A stretch of 28,104 bases of DNA from Chitinophagaceae bacterium (lineage in GTDB: Bacteria; Bacteroidota; Bacteroidia; Chitinophagales; Chitinophagaceae): NCBI GenBank assembly GCA_016786965.1, contig JAEUVL010000441.1, forward strand, positions 1-28,104, in the 5' to 3' direction. The notes under the pieces are model-generated. The model ran no database searches. It saw only the letters and a program-made list of their open reading frames with translations, and had not been told where the DNA came from. Positions 23,642-28,104 of this stretch are shown here, piece by piece. Each line of letters opens with the position of its first letter. The first letter of the stretch is position 1. The translations under genes and the position numbers were made by a program.

Positions 23642-25504
23642 TCACCTCCCCATAAACACCATTAATATCTGTACATCACTCGGATTAATGCCAGAGATAC
23701 GACTTGCCTGGCCCAGTGTTCGTGGTTTTATTTTGCTTAGTTTTTCCCTGGCCTCATTACCAAGAGAAGCTATTTTTTTATAATCAAAAGTCTCTGGAAT
23801 TTCCAATTCTTCCAGTTGCGACATTCGCTCCACAAGGTCTTTTTCTTTAGTAATATAGGTGTCGTATTTTATTTGTATAGAGGCCTGCTCAATAGTGTCT
23901 TTCGAAAAACGGGTCAATGCTTCTTTAAGCCTTGGCAAAGCCGCGGCAAAATCAGCAAGTTCTACATCCGGGCGAAGAAGTATTTTCTGGGCTTTTTGTT
24001 TTTCTGTGATAGGAGATGAGTTGATCGAAGAGAAATATGTATTGATCTCGCCGGGTTCTACTGAAAGGTCTTTAAGAATACCCTTTATCTCTTCCACCCC
24101 AGTCCTTTTTTCGATCACCTTATCCATTCTTTCCTGGGAGGCCAATCCAAGACGATAACTTAATTCTGTTAGCCGAAGATCTGCATTGTCTTGCCGCAAG
24201 AGAGTGCGGAATTCCGCCCTGGAGGTGAACATGCGATATGGCTCTTGAGTTCCTTTGCTGATAAGATCGTCTATCAGCACACCGATATAAGCATCACTCC
24301 TTTTTAAAACAACTGAGTCGAGTTCTCTTGTTTTCTGATGAGCATTGATACCCGCCATCAATCCCTGGCAGGCGGCTTCTTCATACCCGGTAGTTCCATT
24401 AATCTGGCCGGCAAAAAACAAGCAACTTATTAGTTTTGTTTCTAATGTGTATTTCAATTGGGTCGGGGGAAAGAAGTCATACTCAATAGCATAGCCTGGA
24501 CGGAACATTTTGACCTTCTCGAACCCCACTATTTTACGAAGGGCTTCGTATTGCACTTCCTCTGGTAAGGAAGTAGAAAAACCATTTACATAGATCTCAA
24601 CGGTGTTCCATCCCTCTGGCTCAATAAAAAGCTGGTGCCGGTCTCTTTCCGCAAAGCGATTTATTTTGTCCTCTATACTCGGACAGTACCTTGGCCCTAC
24701 CCCGTCTATGCGCCCGGCAAACATGGGGCTTCTGTTGAAGCCGGTCTTTAATACATCGTGTACTTCCTGGCTGGTATAAGTGATCCAGCAGCTTCGTTGC
24801 TCTTTTGGTTTTTCTGTATCCAGGTATGAAAAGCCCACAACTTCATCGTCGCCGGGCTGCTCTTCCATTTTGCTATAGTCAAGGCTCCGGCCATCTATTC
24901 TTGGGGGTGTACCCGTTTTCAGACGGTCACTTTCAAATCCCAATGAAACCAGCTGTTCAGTAATTCCTGTAGCAGCTTTTTCTGCCATTCGCCCGCCTCC
25001 GAAGTTCTTTTCTCCTATATGAACGATTCCATTCAAAAAAGTCCCGTTGGTAAGCACTACCGATTTTGCTTTTATTTCATGTCCCAATCCAGTGACTACT
25101 CCATTACAAATACCATCTTTTATCAAGAGGCCTTTTACCATGTCCTGGTAAAAATCAAGGTTCGGGGTTTGCTCCAGCATTTCCCTCCACTTGATGGAGA
25201 AAAGCATCCGGTCGTTTTGTGCACGGGGACTCCACATGGCCGGGCCTTTACTCCTGTTCAGCATTCTGAACTGGATGGTGGAGAGGTCTGTGACTATCCC
25301 TGAATAACCACCCATGGCATCTATTTCCCTTACAATTTGGCCTTTGGCTATACCCCCCATTGCGGGGTTACAGCTCATTTGGGCTATCGTCTGCATATTC
25401 ATGGTTACCAAAAGGGTTTTGGAGCCAAGATTTGCAGCAGCGGCAGCTGCCTCACAACCGGCATGACCAGCGCCAACCACTATTACATCATATTCTGGAA
25501 ACAT
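23642..25504 (-). CDS. mnmG: tRNA U34 carboxymethylaminomethyl-modifying enzyme, FAD subunit
   Basis: MnmG (GidA) with MnmE puts the carboxymethylaminomethyl group on wobble U34 of several tRNAs, using FAD, NADH and methylenetetrahydrofolate. The 620-residue product has normal length. It opens with the FAD-binding VVGAGHAGCEAA (residues 8-19) and carries SCNPAMGGIAKG, GTPPRIDGRS, YCPSIEDKI, GQINGTTGYEEAACQG and SRAEFRTLLRQDNADLRL, all family hallmarks. I set the start at ATG 25504 (MFPEYDVIVVG); six further codons are open upstream but begin with ATT. A TACCTTTG box (25518-25511) fits the -7 consensus just before this ATG. The region upstream, towards ybeY, carries parS-like palindromes. Confidence 0.97.
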   Translation of the reverse strand: MFPEYDVIVVGAGHAGCEAAAAAANLGSKTLLVTMNMQTIAQMSCNPAMGGIAKGQIVREIDAMGGYSGIVTDLSTIQFRMLNRSKGPAMWSPRAQNDRMLFSIKWREMLEQTPNLDFYQDMVKGLLIKDGICNGVVTGLGHEIKAKSVVLTNGTFLNGIVHIGEKNFGGGRMAEKAATGITEQLVSLGFESDRLKTGTPPRIDGRSLDYSKMEEQPGDDEVVGFSYLDTEKPKEQRSCWITYTSQEVHDVLKTGFNRSPMFAGRIDGVGPRYCPSIEDKINRFAERDRHQLFIEPEGWNTVEIYVNGFSTSLPEEVQYEALRKIVGFEKVKMFRPGYAIEYDFFPPTQLKYTLETKLISCLFFAGQINGTTGYEEAACQGLMAGINAHQKTRELDSVVLKRSDAYIGVLIDDLISKGTQEPYRMFTSRAEFRTLLRQDNADLRLTELSYRLGLASQERMDKVIEKRTGVEEIKGILKDLSVEPGEINTYFSSINSSPITEKQKAQKILLRPDVELADFAAALPRLKEALTRFSKDTIEQASIQIKYDTYITKEKDLVERMSQLEELEIPETFDYKKIASLGNEAREKLSKIKPRTLGQASRISGINPSDVQILMVFMGR

Positions 25505-25573
25505 AAGTGGGCAAAGGTACAATTAATCAAACCGCCTGAGAGAGGAAAAGGCGTCAAAATAGAACAAGGCCAG

Positions 25574-25628
25574 TGTTCCACGGGAAACGTTGATTTGTTT
25601 CAGGGTGAAACTTTTTTCATGTGGAACG
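25574..25628. promoter_or_regulatory. Cluster of three parS-like palindromes
   Basis: TGTTCCACGGGAAACG (25574-25589) agrees at 13 of 16 positions with the ParB site TGTTCCACGTGGAACA (equally with the T/A variant). TGTTTCAGGGTGAAAC (25596-25611) has perfect GTTTCA/TGAAAC arms with a 3-base instead of 2-base centre. TTTTTCATGTGGAACG (25613-25628) matches 12 of 16. All lie in 55 bases between mnmG and ybeY. In many bacteria parS sites occur near mnmG and the replication origin. No parA, parB or dnaA is in the window. Confidence 0.4.
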
Positions 25629-25660
25629 TTTTTGTCTTGCTGCCATCCAGACAGTGAGGG

Positions 25661-26110
25661 TCAAATGCCGTTGATGCCGTACTTAGAAAGATAAAAAGAC
25701 TCCCTCTCTCTCATTTTATCTATATCAGACCGTTTTTTGTCTTTATACCCGCATAAATGAAGCGCCCCATGAAAAATAACTCTGTGTAACTCAGACTTAA
25801 AGCTATAGCGGAGACTTTCGGAGTTTTCTCTTACCCGGTCAATGCTAATATAAATTTCTGCTTCGGTCTCCCTTCCCTCAGAAAGATCAAAAGCGATGAT
25901 ATCAGTGTAGAAATCGTGGTTAAGAAACTGCCTGTTTATTTCCAATAACCTCTTGTCAGAACAGAATATATAATTAATGTGAGAAAGCCTTTTTTTCTCT
26001 TTGGCAAATATGCCTTCTATAAATCTCTTTAATTGATTGCGGTTTTCCAGGCTAAATCCTTTCTGCTCAAAGTAGAAATGCACTTTCGGTTTGTATAAGG
26101 AAACTGGCAT
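25661..26110 (-). CDS. ybeY: Endoribonuclease YbeY (rRNA maturation)
   Basis: YbeY is a metal-dependent endonuclease needed for 16S rRNA 3'-end processing and ribosome quality control. The 149-residue product has the family length, the LEINRQFLNHDFYTDIIAFD block (residues 56-75) and the metal motif HGALHLCGYKDK, giving H114, H118 and D124. Most YbeY proteins have His at the third position; Asp is, as I recall it, the normal Bacteroidota form and also fits zinc. The start is ATG at 26110. It lies upstream of mnmG on the same strand, separated by 156 bases holding the parS-like sites, and is divergent from feoA. Confidence 0.93.
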   Translation of the reverse strand: MPVSLYKPKVHFYFEQKGFSLENRNQLKRFIEGIFAKEKKRLSHINYIFCSDKRLLEINRQFLNHDFYTDIIAFDLSEGRETEAEIYISIDRVRENSESLRYSFKSELHRVIFHGALHLCGYKDKKRSDIDKMRERESFYLSKYGINGI

Positions 26111-26148
26111 ATTTTCAAAATTCGTAAAGAAAAACCAACCAACAAGGG

Positions 26149-26171
26149 TAGTTTTGTATAATTAATTATAC
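26149..26171 (+). promoter_or_regulatory. feoA promoter box with perfect 16-bp palindrome
   Basis: TAGTTTTG (26149-26156) matches the TAnnTTTG -7 box exactly. It is followed, sharing its last G, by GTATAATTAATTATAC (26156-26171), a perfect 16-bp palindrome that ends 5 bases before the feoA ATG. A regulator bound here would cover the transcription start. An iron-responsive repressor is a reasonable guess for feoA, but the sequence is no exact Fur or DtxR box. The -33 box is unclear. Confidence 0.45.
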
Positions 26172-26176
26172 CATAA

Positions 26177-26407
26177 ATGATTGCAAGGCTTTCAGATCTA
26201 AAACCAGGACAGGAAGGGATAATAAAAGAATTTCAAAATAATGACATATTTCTGAAGCTAATGGAAATGGGCTGTGTTCCAGGAGAGAGAATCCTCATGG
26301 AGCAGATAGCTCCCCTTGGCGATCCGATTTCTGTAAGCGTTTCCGGTTACCATCTAAGCCTTAGACTGAACGAGGCAGAGCATATTTTAGTTGAAATAAA
26401 GTATTGA
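26177..26407 (+). CDS. feoA: FeoA-family SH3-like protein (solo)
   Basis: The 76-residue protein is a single FeoA domain: LSDLKPGQEGIIKEF at the start, the hallmark LKLMEMGCVPGERILMEQIAP in the middle, and GDPISVSVSGYHLSLRLNEAEHILVE at the end. FeoA is a small cytosolic SH3-fold partner of the ferrous-iron transporter FeoB. No feoB follows, since nadD begins 15 bases downstream. This is either a detached FeoA serving a distant FeoB or an independent SH3 protein. A TAnnTTTG box and a perfect 16-bp palindrome lie directly before the ATG at 26177. Co-transcription with nadD is likely from the short spacing. Confidence 0.88.
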   Translation: MIARLSDLKPGQEGIIKEFQNNDIFLKLMEMGCVPGERILMEQIAPLGDPISVSVSGYHLSLRLNEAEHILVEIKY

Positions 26408-26422
26408 TTATCAATATATTAT

Positions 26423-26995
26423 ATGAAAATCGGCTTATATTTTGGCTCCTTTAACCCAGTTCATATTGCTCACCTCATCGTTGCAAATCATATTTTGAAC
26501 GAATCAGATATTGAAAAGATCTGGTTTGTTGTTTCTCCGCAAAATCCGTTTAAAGCCGAATCTAATCTTCTGAATGAGTATCACCGTCTGCATCTTGTAA
26601 AACTGGCCACCGAAGACGACAACAGGATAAAAGCATCAGATATCGAATTTAATTTACCCAAACCCTCCTTTACCACCACTACTCTTGCTTATTTAAAAGA
26701 AAGAAATCCCGAACATGAGTTTTGTATCATCATGGGCAGCGATAGTTTTCAAAATTTGCACAAATGGAAAAACTATGAGGTGATAGTGAAAGAATACGAT
26801 ATCTATGTTTATCTCCGGCCCGGTTTTGAAGTGACCAACCATGTAAATGCAAAACTGCACATCGTAGATGCGCCACTTCTTCAGCTTTCTGCCACCAGGA
26901 TCCGCCAATCCATCAAAGAGGGAAAATCCATCCGCTACCTTGTTCCGGACAATGTGAGGGAAGAAATAGAGAAGGGCGGTTACTACAAAAAATAA
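26423..26995 (+). CDS. nadD: Nicotinate-nucleotide adenylyltransferase
   Basis: NadD joins ATP and nicotinate mononucleotide to deamido-NAD, an essential step of NAD synthesis. The 190-residue product has the nucleotidyltransferase motif GSFNPVHIAH (residues 8-17, with H14 and H17 for the phosphates), VVSPQNPFK (36-44), IMGSDSFQNLHKW (103-115) and the closing SATRIRQSI (156-164) that replaces ISSTxIR. Start is ATG at 26423, 15 bases after feoA. No ribosome site of note is seen, as is usual in this phylum. Confidence 0.95.
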   Translation: MKIGLYFGSFNPVHIAHLIVANHILNESDIEKIWFVVSPQNPFKAESNLLNEYHRLHLVKLATEDDNRIKASDIEFNLPKPSFTTTTLAYLKERNPEHEFCIIMGSDSFQNLHKWKNYEVIVKEYDIYVYLRPGFEVTNHVNAKLHIVDAPLLQLSATRIRQSIKEGKSIRYLVPDNVREEIEKGGYYKK

Positions 26996-27546
26996 AATGG
27001 ATGAAAATGGCCTTTTTTGCAACACATAGCATTTAGGCATTTAAAAGAGCACCATTGTCCTGTCTTACGGCGAGGATATAACTCACGGCACCAGCCTTTC
27101 TTCAGACTGATTTTTATGTCCAACTGAGAATGAAATATCATAACCAAGGGCTTTTTACCTCCCCGTTTCTGTATTCTTAGTCCCCCCTTACTGGTTTGGT
27201 TCTTTATTCTTTATCCGATCTTAATTGCTTTCTTCGCCGTGGTTCTTTTATAGATAAGCCGATGATAACCCGCAGATAACCCGATGATAAGTCGGTGATA
27301 AGCCGGTATATAAGGAGCGGCTTATCTATGGGTTATCAGTGATTCACCACCCTTTTATCTGCATTATAAACACCTCTTTGAGCTATTGTTGTCAGCAACA
27401 AACCAGTCAGAATCAATAATGTTTGCTATAGACTCATTGGTGAAAAGGCCTGGCAAAGTGCCGGCTCAGGTATAACAACCCCTGTACTGTGCAGCATGTA
27501 AATAGCGCCTGGGATAAAACAAGATGTTTTTAAAGCGCAATCGGTA
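26996..27546. other. 551-base gap without a gene
   Basis: No supported coding frame or known RNA is seen between nadD and the chromate transporter gene. The notable content is the 11-bp tandem repeat array at 27253-27307 with inverted partial copies just after it. Confidence 0.5.
27253..27307. repeat. Five tandem 11-bp repeats (GATAASYCGRT-type)
   Basis: Five head-to-tail units are GATAAGCCGAT, GATAACCCGCA, GATAACCCGAT, GATAAGTCGGT and GATAAGCCGGT. GATAA and the central CG are invariant. Inverted partial copies follow: CGGCTTATC (27318-27326) and GGGTTATC (27330-27337). The 11-base period puts each unit on nearly the same face of the helix. TTATC, the complement of GATAA, is the first half of a DnaA box, but the second halves do not match. 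Confidence 0.85.
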
Positions 27547-28104
27547 TTAAAAGATAAATCCCAACAATAAACATCCCAGTACAATAAAAGGGGGGGCGAT
27601 CTTCGTAAAATTCAGCAGTAAAAAAGTTCCCAGGATCACGCCGATATTAATAAGACTAACGGTTCTTAATTCAGTAATGGAAATATCCTTCATGATGTAA
27701 AAAGTGGATGCCACCATGATGCCGACCACCGCTGCATTGATTCCTTCCAGCGAACGGTACACCACGGCATATTTTTTTAAGTTCGTCCATATCGGAAAAA
27801 AGAAAAGAACCAGTAATGCGCTGGGAAGAAAAATGGCGATCATCCCGATAAGACAACCAACGATCTGCATTTCTGTTCCCATGTCTTTTAAAGCCATTCC
27901 ACCAGTGAAGGAGGCAATGGAAAAAACAGGGCCGGGCATAGCCCTCACTATTCCCATACCGGTCAGCATTTTTTCTTCATCAATTTGAATCACATCTATG
28001 TCTTCCCGCATTTTTTTTTCTTTCATTGCCTCCGGACGTACACTCCATTGTTCATACATCATTGGGATCAGCACCTGCCCGCCGCCAAACACCAGGCTGC
28101 CTAT
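27547..28104 (-). CDS. chrA: Chromate transporter ChrA, C-terminal part
   Basis: The frame is open from the window edge (28104) to TAA at 27547, about 185 codons. It begins IGSLVFGGGQVLIPMM, the internal CHR-domain motif, then has the loop DEEKMLTGMGIVRAMPGPVFSIASFTGG with its PGP signature. At least four hydrophobic segments follow (IVGCLIGMIAIFLPSALLVLF, INAAVVGIMVASTFYI, IGVILGTFLLLNF, FIVLGCLLLGFIF). ChrA proteins export chromate from the cytoplasm, though many homologues may carry other anions. The true start lies beyond the window; a GTG within the frame at 28092 is not the start, as the family motif extends upstream of it. Confidence 0.9.
   Translation of the reverse strand: MGSLVFGGGQVLIPMMYEQWSVRPEAMKEKKMREDIDVIQIDEEKMLTGMGIVRAMPGPVFSIASFTGGMALKDMGTEMQIVGCLIGMIAIFLPSALLVLFFFPIWTNLKKYAVVYRSLEGINAAVVGIMVASTFYIMKDISITELRTVSLINIGVILGTFLLLNFTKIAPPFIVLGCLLLGFIF

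Noticed and set aside
27253..27307. CRISPR array
   Set aside because: Units are only 11 bp, directly abutting and without spacers.
27253..27337. DnaA-box cluster / oriC
   Set aside because: Only the TTATC half matches; TTATCCACA-like second halves are missing and dnaA is not nearby.

Overview
The window looks like chromosome of a Bacteroidota bacterium, most probably Chitinophagaceae or a close relative. The evidence is a large type IX secretion protein with a C-terminal type A sorting domain, a gliding-motility-type (type B) C-terminal domain protein, promoter boxes of the TAnnTTTG type, a Bacteroidota-style YbeY (third metal ligand Asp), and moderate GC with few strong Shine-Dalgarno sites.

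Layout. 1-4015 (minus strand): a short-spaced cluster reading from a zinc-ribbon protein and a DUF3820 protein into pseudouridine kinase (psuK), pseudouridine-5'-phosphate glycosidase (psuG), an AraC-type regulator and the start of a Tat-exported VOC/glyoxalase-fold protein cut by the window edge. 4016-4727 has no large gene, but holds a run of RNA hairpins, a 38-residue membrane peptide with a good ribosome site, and a rho-independent terminator. 4728-9284 is AT-rich accessory DNA: an IS1595-family transposase whose end overlaps a KilA-N gene by 7 nt, followed by a single-chain restriction/methylation/specificity enzyme. It may be a transposon carrying passenger genes. 9435-12644 holds ssb, the decayed remnant of a GxxExxY nuclease-like gene inside an ATTCGTGGC repeat element, and a PIF1-like helicase with HRDC domain.

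14337-17516 is the most striking part: a three-gene operon of a SET-domain methyltransferase, a D-Ala-D-Ala-ligase-like ATP-grasp enzyme with a lysine-rich, histone-like tail, and a second ATP-grasp enzyme fused to its own SET domain. A perfect TAnnTTTG promoter box precedes it and a hairpin terminator closes it. It looks like a self-contained, undescribed ligation-plus-methylation pathway.

17538-23542 encodes two exported minus-strand proteins. 23642-26995 is housekeeping: mnmG, ybeY, solo feoA and nadD. Between mnmG and ybeY lie three parS-like palindromes, and a perfect 16-bp palindrome sits at the feoA start. 26996-27546 has no gene but carries five tandem 11-bp repeats. The window ends inside a chromate-transporter gene.
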